Source: Tetragonia tetragonoides
Taxonomy: Eukaryota > Streptophyta > Magnoliopsida > Caryophyllales > Aizoaceae
NCBI GenBank assembly: GCA_038025085.1
Contig: CM076139.1
Span: 49,270,807 to 49,334,806 of the forward strand
Length of the DNA stretch: 64,000 nucleotides
Reading direction: 5' to 3'
A model generated the notes under the pieces. It saw nothing but the letters and a program-made list of their open reading frames with translations, had not been told where the DNA came from and made no database searches. Position 1 is the stretch's first letter. Every line of letters begins with the position of its first letter. This document shows, one piece after another, positions 17,956 through 28,567 of this stretch. Made by a program: the position numbers and the translations under genes.

Positions 17956-18480
17956 AGGTCTTAATTTATTTTTTTAATTTTTTTCTTTTTTTGCATTTCT
18001 TGATATAAGATTGAATACCCTTTTCTTTATTCTTTTTACTTTTCTCTTAAATTATACATACTTCTTGTAATAATGTATGTAAGTGATCATATCCTCCTTA
18101 TTCATGTAATAACATAGGGAAATTCTTTTCTTTTCTTTTTTCTTTTTTTTATAGAATAATATAGGGAAATTTTGAAATTTATAATATCATGAGGTCATGA
18201 TATTTCATGTTGCTATTTTAAATGTACACTTAATTTGGTGCATTTGGCATCCAATTTATTGGAGCAACGAACTGCTAGCATTTATATATTCCTCTGTATT
18301 TAGCTTTTAGTCTATTTATGTTACAACTAGCTAGAAAACAATCCCATTGCGTCGGTATCTCTATGTACACTACCCTTTTGCGAAATTTCCACTGCATGTG
18401 CCGGACACATGCAACAAATAGTTTCTTTTGTTCGGTTACATATTTTTCTTTCTAGCACAAAAAAAAATATATATACATAT
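17956..18480. other. 3' flank of peroxidase 2, no gene
   Basis: T-rich 3' untranslated and intergenic sequence. Nothing else is seen. Confidence 0.5.
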
Positions 18481-19245
18481 ATATATGGTTTAGTTCCGGT
18501 GTGAACAATGAGTTATATACGAACTATGTGAACTACAAATCTGAACCATCTGTAATAAACATCAACGACTCAAATTTACACCCTCTTCCTCATTCTATCT
18601 CCTCCCAACCTACTAACTCACCCACTCTCTCTCTTCCCCCATTTAGGTCCCGACTCCCACCGCTCATCATTGGCATGATGAACTCAAGGTTCACCGGTCA
18701 CCGAGCTAGTCACGTGATGACGTCATCCCCATCCCGCTACTCTCCTTTCTCAATACCCACTACTTTTAATTTGGACCATAAATTTCATTTCGTGACAAGA
18801 TTGAGGCAGAAAAGATGATTTCTGTATTGATTATCACGGAATATATATAGAGCTTTAGTAACTATACATATCTTTTGGAATATGGAAACAATTCTAAACA
18901 ATATCAAATTTTATAATAATTTGCCATAAATAGGCGGAACCGAACTTTTCATAAGTCACGCCTGAAATCTCGCAGATGTCGTATTTCCATGAATCGAAAA
19001 TGTATGACTAGGTGATGACTTTTGGTAATCTGGACTATATGGTGATGATTGATGGGCGCGTATTTCGAGGAGAGAGAGGGTTGTTAATTTTGCTAGACCT
19101 CAGGCGTTGCCGCGTTGATGCTGGTAGCTTGTGTTTGTTTTTTTTTTTCAGTGGCGATGGTCTGTGATGGACGATCAGGATTACAAGTTCCTATAGTTCG
19201 CATATAAGAGGAGTTCGCACCAGATCTGGACCCTATATATATATA
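18481..19245. mobile_element. Inverted-repeat DNA element of about 760 bp
   Basis: The ends are related inverted repeats: left GGTTTAGTTCCGGTGTGAAC followed by TTATATACGAACTATGTGAAC; right, inverted, GGGTCCAGATCTGGTGCGAAC followed by TTATATGCGAACTATAGGAAC. Both sit in short TA runs. The internal 105-codon open frame at 18501-18818 starts inside the terminal repeat and is not a credible gene. The superfamily is unknown. Confidence 0.5.
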
Positions 19246-19281
19246 TATAAATTCTTTCTTTTATTTTTTCATATTTGGTTA

Positions 19282-19494
19282 GGGTGCATTTTTTAGGACT
19301 GAATCGAACTGAGTTCAACACTAGTAAATTGAACTGAACTGAACACAACACCACTGAACTGAATTGAACACAACTTGATATGTGAGACAAAAAGTATGTT
19401 TCTGAACTCAATACCAATGAACTGAACTAAACTGAATATAACTTAACCGAATTGGAAATCAGTGAATTGACACTAGATCACCCCTAATATTCTA
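19282..19494. mobile_element. Tourist-like MITE, family B copy 1
   Basis: Left end GGGTGCATTTTTTAG after TTA; inside are runs of TGAACTGAAC and the family B core CACAACTTGATATGTGAGAC; right end ATCACCCC before TAA. The copy is diverged. Confidence 0.65.
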
Positions 19495-20328
19495 TATCAG
19501 AAATATTACTTTTGACATATGACCAAACGTATATACTTACAAACAATTTTATCAATGTAGCTAAGTAGCTAATCACTACAAGAGATTTGCAGGTTAGCGA
19601 CTGAGATTCAGCATCCGACGTTCTATTAGTTGCTAGAGATTGATCTATCGTCAAAAGTTAGATTGGACTCAAATTAAGCTATATACATGAAAAATATGAT
19701 TCAAGATAACAAATGAAGGTAAACTATAAAAAGCATTTGTCCTTCTAAATCATGTGATATGAAAATCTTCCTTAGAAATATCCAGCTGGCTTTGTCAAAT
19801 ATCATGCATGTGGTCATTTTCACATAATTGTGTCTATTAGCTCATGTTGTAACGACGTACATACTACTAATATTCATTAATAATCATGATTTGTCCTTAT
19901 AAAATAGTGATTAGAGATCAAGCGCTTGGTGGAACATCGCAATCACTTTTTATGTTTTTTCTTAGGGTAAATAATATTGGCACATGCAATGTGGGCATGA
20001 GCTAGTGATGAGTCAATAATTACTTAAATAAGATCAACTACGGGGTGCGTGAAAGGGGCCAAGGGGCGGCTCAATCATGTCATGTAAATACCCTTTCTGT
20101 TAGGCCACTTTGTCGATCATGCGATAATGTGAGACAAATAGCTATGAAAGCAAATATATAAACCAATTGTCAATATTGTCATCAATTTGGCTTATAGTGA
20201 TGCCATCCCATGTGATTCACTTCACTACTATGCATGCATGAATTACTACACCTAGTTAGGGGATACCAATCTCCGTTATTAGTCTCCACCAATTTCCAAC
20301 AGGGCTTTGCCATATGAAGCATGATAGA
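19495..20328. other. Gene-free stretch
   Basis: I see no coding signal, RNA gene or defined repeat here. Confidence 0.5.
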
Positions 20329-20448
20329 GGGTGTGTTCTTTAGAGTTTATTCGGTTAGTTCAGCTTAGTTTAGGAGTGGTCACGTGTCAGTTTAGTAATT
20401 TTCAATTCAGTTTTAGTGGTGTTCTCTTCATTTCAGCAGTGTTCAGTT

Positions 20449-20491
<43 letters not shown>

Positions 20492-20651
20492 CCCAATATA
20501 AATCCCGCCTAGGACAAAAACATATATTTTGTCTCACGTAGAAAATAGGGTTTAGTTCAGTCAGTAGTGTTCAGTGCACTTCAGTAATGTTCATTTCAAT
20601 TCCGTGGTGATAAATTTAGTTTATTTCTGTTCAGTTTTAAATAATGCACCC
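20329..20651. mobile_element. Tourist-like MITE, family B copy 2, with (CAA)n
   Basis: Ends GGGTGTGTTCTTTAGAG and (inverted) GGGTGCATTATTTAAAAC, flanked by AGA (20326-20328, 20652-20654). An (ACA)n tract of about 44 bp at 20449-20492, followed by CCCAATATAAATCCC, interrupts the ACTGA-rich body. Confidence 0.7.
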
Positions 20652-20901
20652 AGAATATATATGACTTCTTTTTTTAGGGTGGTTTGTTGTGGTATGTAGC
20701 ATATTAATTGCAAAGTGAATAAATGTTCTAACAAGTTCTGAGTTTAGGGATATGAAGTGTAATTTTGAAACGATTAACTCTTTTAATCCATAAATACAAG
20801 ATAAGCTATTGTGCTAAAAGCGAATGGGATACGGGATAAGTTTAGGTTGGGGTATTGGCGAATTCAAATTAGAAAGAGTCGATTATGATAATTAGGTGAA
20901 T

Positions 20902-21741
20902 CTAACATATGCACCAAGTGCATATGTTAAGAGTCATTTAATGCTAAAAATTGTACTTAATTGGTGGAAAACTGCTAATGAAATAAATTGTTTTTACACA
21001 TATCATTTTTATCTACCAAATTTACCCCTACCACTAAATACCCACCCTCATTTCTCTCTCCTCTCCCTGTCGCCTTTTCTATTGATGGTTTTCCCTCCCC
21101 CATTTTTTTTCTCTCTCCTCATCTTGAAGGTTTCAACCGTTCAACACTTCAACCCCCACCCCATCCCCGACGTAATCCTTTCCCCAACGTTCTCTCCATC
21201 CCATTGCTCAGCCTCCCTATCGACCACCATAAACAGCGACGTTGATCTTGTAGTCCTCAAATCTATCGAATGTTACAGTGGCATCAAGGCTTCCATCCCA
21301 CTAATGGGTTTTGAGCAATTGAAGCATATGCTAAATCTGCAGATATGGGTATGAATTAGATTGGAGCAAGGGTTTACTTTGCAATATCGATTTCTTATGT
21401 TTCAACAAAAATTTCATCAAATTGTTAGCGTGTTAGGGTTTGGTTAATATCTGAACCATTTTCTTTTTCGGCCATTGATGGTTTTATTCCAATGAATGCT
21501 CTGCCCAATTTTTTTATTTTTTGAGTGAACCCAGTTTTAAAATTGAATGAATTCCGTTTTGGGGTTTTAAAAATAGTTAATTTTTGTTTTGGAATTGTAT
21601 AAGGGCAGTTTTGGTATTGCGGTTGAAATTTAAATGGCTGTAATTATTAAGGTTGTTAGTAATGTATTGGGAAATTAATATATTTAGGGAATCTTAACTC
21701 AAATAAATGCTACTTATTATATGCACTTGTGCATATGTTAG
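20902..21741. mobile_element. DNA element with palindromic ends, about 840 bp
   Basis: Left end CTAACATATGCACCAAGTG, right end (inverted) CTAACATATGCACAAGTGC; the repeat continues through CATAT and AAG. Each end is itself nearly palindromic. The open frame at 20896-21354 crosses the end and is compositionally biased, so I do not accept it as a gene. No clear target duplication. Confidence 0.55.
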
Positions 21742-21865
21742 TCGGACCGTTTAAAAAAATACAATAAGATGCACAGACTCATTTGCAAATCAATTTAAAG
21801 ATGTATAAATTCAATGTAGCACTCAAAAGAAGGAAAAAAATGTATAGCTTCATAATGGATCATGA

Positions 21866-24217
21866 TACACATACACTAAGTGTATGTTGCAAAATATACA
21901 CAAATAATCTTAGCCCTCCACTTGTCCCTAATTAAGAATCTTCTTTTAAAGCTTGTGGAAGAAAACTAGGAGGTTTTGGATGGAAAATAAGAGGCCAAAG
22001 GAGGAAAAATAAGAGGCCAAAGGAGGGGAAAAAAATGAGGTTTGGAGCCAAATAAAAAAAAAATAAAAAAAAAAGAGGGAAAGGGAATGTGAAAGACCGA
22101 AAAAAGGATGAGAGAGAAAACAGAAAGGAAATAAAAAAACGAGCTCTATTGTTTCCGGTCATCTCCAACTTCTCCGATTACTCTCCGGTGACATCCGGGC
22201 GAAAGCGAATTTTCCGGTGAAAGAGGAGTCCGGTTGTTATCGACTTATTCATACGGTAATACTTTTCTACCCATATTTCTGGCAAAACTTTACACCATTT
22301 TTTCTGATTAATTCTCCGGCGAACAGTGTCCGTCCGTCCTTTGTTGTGGTTGTTTTTCTTCTCGTGTTTATCGAAGAGTTTTATTTCATATGGCAATCAA
22401 AACAGGTGGTTAATGTGTATATTGGTAGCAAAATAATTTTCATTTGTGAACTTATAAATGTCGTAGATGGTAGCAAAATTGTTAGTTGAAATTTTCAATC
22501 TCTAGCACAAGTTCACCTTCATATAAATGAAACTTCTTAATTGTGTGACTTTTAATTTCTCCGCAAAAACAATTTGTGCGTGTCTGTGAAATGCTTAAAC
22601 CTCCTGTTCGGCTCCCGGTTGAAAAGTTGATATTGTATGAGCAAGAGATTACCACAATAGTGTATGAACCCTACGTTGAGGAAAGTGGTCCTATTGCAAT
22701 GATTTGGATGCTCAACATAAATGATTGTTACGATTGTGGTAGAGTTGAGTTAATAAATGACTATTTACATATGTGTTTCTTATTTACAAGATTAATAACG
22801 CTAATATAATAACTATCTATGCCAGGGCTACTCCTACGATATAAATTTGCATCGCAGAGCACTCTTGGCGTACATGATCAACAACACTCTCAATGATGTT
22901 TGTATGGACGTATTAAGAAACGCTGCAGAATACTCAAAAAGGCTCAAAAGATGATGGAGGCTGGCGGTCAACATTGATAGAAATATTTTTATTTTTTATT
23001 ATTTTTATGTTGGCGGATGTTAATTGTAGTTATTTTGCTATCAAGATGGAATGTTAACGACTATGTGGATATCCTTTTTTTTTTATAAAAGCAACTTTTA
23101 CTGTTTGGCTATATCTAACAAAGAATGTGAAAGAAACACGTTATTTTGTTTATTAATAAAAACTACTCCTCAAACAAACAATTATTCATTCGTAAAAGTT
23201 TCTAAAACAACCTTATTATATTTGGTTGTTTGTGTCACAGTTTCACGATCAAGTAAAAATTTCTAAAACAACCTTATTATATTTGGTTGTTTGTTTCACA
23301 GTTTCACGATCAAATTCACGATTCTCTAACAAATTACTACACAATGGTGGTTACCATACAACTAATAAAAAATACTCCTCATGACTCTCAAACAAAATAA
23401 ATTTTTGTATTCTTGTAAGCACAATAGTACTTTATTTTTTTTTTATCAAAAATTAATAATAAAACTTTATTTGTAGCCTGTCTGTTGGAATATCACGTAC
23501 ATTGCATTATCTGTCAAAACATTGGTGGCAAATTTAGTTTGTACTTGTATTTAGATTAGTGAAGTCCATGGTAGCAAAAATGCATCCTTTTGCAAAATTA
23601 GTTAGTCTTGGATTTTTTGTTAGTGAAGACTTTGGTAGCAAAATTACATCTTTCCAAGTTAATACATGACCGCAAGCTCGCCGGAAAAAATAGCTACCCA
23701 GAAAAAAAAAAAAAAAAAAAAAAGAAAGGTTTATCGGTTCTATCGACATTGAAATATGAATATTTGCGGGTGTCTAATCAACTATGAAATTCAATATTTC
23801 ACTGATTTTAGAAATTTCTAATATTTGCCGGAAAATAAGCTCGGCGTTTTAATGTCACGGGAAAAATAATTGAAGGGGTTGTGCCAGTTGGAGAGAGATC
23901 GAGAAAGGGGCGGGTGAGTACCGTTGCAAGGTCGCCGGAAAATTGTAATGGGAGGGGAAGAGTAATCTGATTTTCTAATTTCTAAAATAAATATTAAATA
24001 AATTTGTTAGTATTAAATACTTTTTTTGCTTTTCCATTTGAATTTCAAATCCCAAATTTCAAAATCAATTTGAAATTTTCAAAATCAATTGGAAATTTCA
24101 TTTGAAAAAAATTCTTCCTCATATTTAATAAGATTCACTCAATATTCAAGCAAGTTGCCAAGTGTAAGGATAGGATAATTTGTGTATATCTCTCTTTATA
24201 CACTTAGTGTACATGTA
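21866..24217. mobile_element. Larger DNA element with palindromic ends, about 2.35 kb
   Basis: Left end TACACATACACTAAGTGTAT and right end (inverted) TACATGTACACTAAGTGTAT are near-identical, with a further shared ATACACAAATWATC about 20 bp inside. The inside has pyrimidine/purine-rich tracts, several CTCCGGTGA-like repeats near 22150-22330 and weak coding-like sequence at 22576-22950 (including DVCMDVLRNAAEYSKRLKR) that I cannot assign. It may be a gene-fragment-carrying Mutator-like element. The end architecture resembles the neighbour at 20902-21741. Confidence 0.45.
23192..23313. repeat. 61-bp tandem duplication
   Basis: Units 23192-23252 and 23253-23313 differ at a few bases. Both contain CTAAAACAACCTTATTATAT and end CACAGTTTCACGATCAA. 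Confidence 0.85.
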
Positions 24218-24772
24218 GCTTTTTTCATTCATAATACTCCCTCCGTCCCCAAAGTACATTAACATGTGTTTTTTGTATAGTCTCTAAGAGACAACTTTGA
24301 CCGCAAAGATGTGATTTTAAAGTACTAATTTTCTAATTCCTATTCCCAAATCAGCACATCCTATTCCCACTTGACAAACTTAACGTAGAAGTACATCCTT
24401 CAAGAAATTAGATATGTTGCAGCATTATGGAGAACTCGATTGCATTATAGAGAGCAAATAAAGTTGTGTTGATAATAAGAATTTCAATGGCTACCAAATA
24501 TTGGTAAACATTGTAGAAGAAAAATGTAGAAGTATCAGCCATTTTACAATTTGCAAAAGCTGATTTGTTACTTGAATGGTCCTAATAAGCAGTACACTAG
24601 TACATATATATATGCTAAAGAACAATTAATTAGGACCCCATATATGCAACTTGGAGAAATGCGATTTCACTTTGCCGTGGTCTTTTTGGGTTCTTCGAGT
24701 CGGTGGTTTCTCTTTTAGCAAATTATAGATTCTAGACAAAGCTACTTGTATCCACGAATTTATCAAGTAATA

Positions 24773-25051
24773 CTCCCTCCGTCACATAACATAACTCATT
24801 TTAAAAAATTGTATTTTTCCCATATAATAAGTTATTTTAGAGTTCCAACAAAACATTTATTAATTTCTACCTATTATACCCTTATTTCAAATTACCTTAT
24901 TAATTACTCACTTTTTTTGCTAAATCAAAAGTCAAGGGGTAAATTAGTCAAAATTAATTACTTTTGGTATAATTGAGACTATTTAATAACCTTCTTAATT
25001 CGTGTGCAAAAACCTTAAACAACTTATATTGTGTGAGTGTGACGGAGGGAG
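24773..25051. mobile_element. Stowaway (Tc1/mariner) MITE
   Basis: A 279-bp element with inverted ends CTCCCTCCGTCACA and TGTGACGGAGGGAG-type sequence, flanked by TA on both sides (24771-24772, 25052-25053). CTCCCTCCGT with a TA duplication is the plant Stowaway signature. A second, single end of the same type is at about 24237 (CTCCCTCCGTCCCC). Confidence 0.85.
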
Positions 25052-25541
25052 TAATAAATTTGAGAAGAATCCTAAAAATAAAAAGAAAAACAAAATTTAG
25101 AAAGAAAGGGAAAAAGGTTATTCACAAGGTTATCATATATATCAAAATAATAAAGCTATGAAGAAAAGAAAATAAAAAGATTTCTGCAAAGGGTTCCAAG
25201 CTTTTCTCTGAATGATATATCTATGATGCATCTTTGTTCTTGCGGTGGTTTGACGATAATTTATGAAAGAGGACATCAGATGATTTGATTTATCTACTAT
25301 TATTATTATTTAATATTATAATGGACTAAAGGAGTGACAATGAAGCTGAATCAAAAGGTGGAAGAACCCACAACTCACATGCTTGTGACCTTTTTTTTTT
25401 ATCAACAACTTCCTAAGCATCTTGTAATCTTTGAGGGAATATTATATACTTTTGAAGTTTTGGCTTGTTCCTTTTAGCATCTACAATTATTTGAATGAAT
25501 TTTCTACTTTTCTAGGTATGTTAAATTATCAAACTATGAAT

Positions 25542-25861
25542 GGATGATTTTTTAGAGTTTACACGGTAAGTTCAGTTTAGTTTATTGGTAATCGATCTCG
25601 TATTAATTCAGTGATTTCAATTCAGTTAAATGATGTTCAGATCAGTTTAGTTCAGTAGTGTTGAGTTCAAAAACATATTTTTGTCTCACATATCAAGTTG
25701 TGTTCAATTCAGTTAAGTGGTGTAACGTTCAGCTCAGTGGTGTGTCCAGGCTCCAGTTCAGTTCAGTGGTGTCACTGGTGTGTCGAGGCTCCAGCTCAGT
25801 TCAGTTTAGTGGTATTGAATTTAGTTCATTTTAGATAAGTTCAGCCCTAAAGAACGCACTC
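25542..25861. mobile_element. Tourist-like MITE, family B copy 3
   Basis: Begins GGATGATTTTTTAGAG after AAT and ends CTAAAGAACGCACTC before AAT. The body is full of AGTTCAGT pentamer runs and contains an internal near-repeat TCCAGTTCAGTTCAGTGGTG. Confidence 0.65.
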
Positions 25862-25894
25862 AATTTAGGTTGTACCATTTGGCTTTTAAACTAT

Positions 25895-26157
25895 GGGTGC
25901 GTTTGTTAGAGCTTACAGGATCAGTTCAGTTCAGTTCAGGTGTCAATTCAATGATTTCAATTTCAGTTAAATAAATGATGTTCAGTTCACTTCAGTGGTG
26001 TTGAGTTCATAAACATACTTTTTGTCTCACATACTAAGTTGTGTTCAAATTCAGTTCAGTTGTATCCAGTTCAATTCAGTAGTGTCTAGTTTAGTGATGT
26101 TGATTTCATTTCAATTCAGTTCAGTTTTAGTAAGTTTAGCTTTAACAAATGCACTCT
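25895..26157. mobile_element. Tourist-like MITE, family B copy 4
   Basis: Ends GGGTGCGTTTGTTAGAGC and (inverted) GAGTGCATTTGTTAAAGC, flanked by TAT on both sides (25892-25894, 26158-26160). The core CATACTAAGTTGTGTTCAA is shared with copies 5 and 6. Confidence 0.8.
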
Positions 26158-26257
26158 ATAATGAACTTTTTTTTACATGATATGCTATGTATTGCAGAAA
26201 TTGTGTGAGTATTTTCTTGTAATTGATTTACTACGGCAGATCTTGTTTATAAATTAT

Positions 26258-26507
26258 GGGTGCGTTTGTTAAAGCTTTCACGATCAGTTCAGTTCACTTC
26301 AGTTCAGTTCAGGTGTCAATTCAGTGATTTCAAATTCAGTTAAATGATGTTCAATTCATTTCAGTGGTGTTGAGTTCAGAAACATACTTTTTGTCACATA
26401 TCAAGTTGTGTTCAATTCAGTTCAGTTATGTCCAGTTCAATTCAGTAGTATCTAGTTTAGTAATGTTGAATTCAATTCAGTCCAGTTCAGCTCTAACAAA
26501 CACACTC
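26258..26507. mobile_element. Tourist-like MITE, family B copy 5
   Basis: Ends GGGTGCGTTTGTTAAAGC and (inverted) GAGTGTGTTTGTTAGAGC, flanked by TAT (26255-26257, 26508-26510). It lies 100 bp from copy 4 in the same orientation. Confidence 0.8.
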
Positions 26508-26872
26508 TATAAGTAATAGAACTTTTTTTTTTTTTGAATGGTAAGAATGTGCCACCGACACGATCCGTTATTGTCATCTTTCCAATTTTCATCCCTCTCA
26601 TTAGCCAAATCAAGCCAAACTAAGTCGTGCCAATTAGTATTAACTTTGTTGCATGGTTTGTTGAAATCGTTGAATTTTTATTGTTTTAGTGGTTCTATCG
26701 CTAGTCGCTACCACCAACTTTTGCCAAAATCGACAACAATCACACATGAATGCATGACCTGCTGGTTAGGAGTTTTCAAATCTTCATTTATGTAGTGTGA
26801 ATAAATTCTCCTTTTATAGGAAGGGTTACCTCTTCTACTTGACCCGCCAACTCATCAAATATTGGTTAGCAT

Positions 26873-26988
26873 GTGTGAAATTAGTCCACTGTGGATCAAG
26901 AACACTAGTTAAAATATTTAGGGACATGTGTATTTAAAAAAAAAATTAGATCATTGGTCCACCATATACTAAGTCCACACAAGTTTTT
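26873..26988. mobile_element. Short TIR element (GTGTG...TGGACCAA family) copy 1
   Basis: A left arm TGTGTGAAATTAGTCCACTG faces a right arm reading, inverted, CTTGTGTGGACTTAGTATATGG. The element is about 115 bp. Related ends bound 27321-27648. Confidence 0.5.
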
Positions 26989-27320
26989 GTAAAGATTAGT
27001 GAGCTTACCTACGTGTGTGGTTTGCAGATAATTGCATGTATCCTTGTAGCCAAAAAAAAAAAGATCACCTTGCTAGTTGCTACATCCCCGTTTGGATTGG
27101 GCTGGTATAATGGGTACTCTTGGGCTGGTATAACGAGTACTCTTGGGCTTTTTTTTTTTTTTGAGGGGACGAGTACTCTTGGGCTGGTACACACTAAAAT
27201 GGGTTTTATAACCGACCCAAAATTTGTCAATATCAGGCCCTAATGGATAACAAAAAAATTTAATACCAAACTACCCAAGCCCCAAGGGCCCAAAGGAGAA
27301 TTACTACTATTAGTACAAAA

Positions 27321-27648
27321 ACTTGTGTGAACTTAGTACATGGTGGACCAATATTTGGAGTCACCCCCTACTTTATATGGAGCCACCCCCATCTAAAAGT
27401 GGAGCCACCCCTATTTCACCTACAACCACCTCTCAAATTTATACTTGGCACCACCCCTACTTCACCTAGAGCACCCCCTACTTTATCTGGAGTCACCCCT
27501 TAATTCACCTGGAGCCACGCCTCAAAATTATTCAAAATTCCTTCACCATAAGCCACCCCCCTACTTCACCTGGAGCCACCCCCTACTTCACCTGTAGCCA
27601 CCCCTTAAAATTACTTGGTCCACGGTGGACTAAGTCCACACAAGACAT
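27321..27648. mobile_element. TIR element of the same family carrying a minisatellite
   Basis: Ends CTTGTGTGAACTTAGTACAT and (inverted) CTTGTGTGGACTTAGTCCAC. Nearly all the interior (27350-27612) is a diverged short tandem repeat. No target duplication is clear. An isolated related segment lies at about 43490-43530. Confidence 0.6.
27350..27612. repeat. GGAGCCACCCC minisatellite
   Basis: About ten irregular units of roughly 20-30 bp built on CTACTTCACCTGGAGCCACC. It fills the interior of the surrounding TIR element. No open frame spans it. Confidence 0.8.
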
Positions 27649-27847
27649 AATGATTGTCTTGTAAGAAAAATCCACTATGATACCCACGACTCGCATTTAT
27701 TTATTTCAGCCCAAACACATACACTCACCAATTTGAGCATTCACCAAAATCACCCTACCATACTTTTTTCTTTTTTCTTAGGAGGTAAGAAGAAATAAAG
27801 GAAAATTAGGAGAGCTTCCTTTTAAGGTTCACACTTCACAAATCCTT

Positions 27848-28042
27848 ATGAATAGAGCGGGAATTAAATGTTTAGAAACTACTTTTATTCTCATTGCGGA
27901 GGTCATGGTAAATAGGGATGATGTTAAAAAGGCGATTGAAATGGGCTTTTACAACATTCAAGTGAAAGGGGATATGATTCAACGCCTTCGAGACTTCAAG
28001 CCTTTGGTGGGGGAAGGAGTGGAAATTGTTATTCCAACTTGA
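27848..28042 (+). pseudogene. RNase H-like (LINE-type) remnant
   Basis: A 64-codon frame contains AEVMVNRDDVKKAIEMGFYN followed by IQVKGD and, after a gap, a stop. The order (AEA..A...GL..A...G...I.VEGD) is that of the RNase H domain of plant LINE-type reverse transcriptases and related orphan proteins. The catalytic N-terminal part is missing and Glu of VEGD is Lys, so it is a dead fragment. Similarity was judged by eye only. Confidence 0.4.
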
Positions 28043-28567
28043 ACCTCCTAAAAATAAAAATTTTTGAAGGTTGTTTTTTTTTGGTGCAAAAAAAAATTTA
28101 AAGATTTTAATTATGTGCAATTCTGTTATCGTTAAGTATACTTATAGAGAAGACGATATAATTGCCGATTGAATGGTTAGATTAGAGCATTTGACAAATC
28201 ATGATAATTTTTGGAGCCACTTACATTTGCGGAAACTAATTACATTATTAATCAACCTCCCACCGTCATTTCTATCCATCAAAATTAACTTTAACATACC
28301 CTAACAACCGTGGTTTCCATTTTACTAAGCATGTCCTGCTAATCATACCATACTATCTAAGTATTTATAGCAAATAAACAACATTTCGGCCCCTAATTAA
28401 ACCATCCAAAGTCCAGCCCTCCAAAAACATCTAGTCCTTTCTCTTTTTCTCTCTCCAGAAACTCCCGCCATTACCACACTCTCAAAAAGCTTCTTCTACA
28501 CACTTTCCCCTTTTTCTTTTTTATCTCTCTCATGAAAACTTCATCATTCAACCAATCAAGTTAAGAA

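Noticed and set aside
18501..18818. 105-codon open frame
   Set aside because: It starts within a transposon terminal repeat and has no domain or splice context.
20896..21354. 152-codon open frame
   Set aside because: It begins outside and crosses the terminal inverted repeat of a DNA element; the product is a Pro/Ser/Leu-rich translation of pyrimidine tracts.
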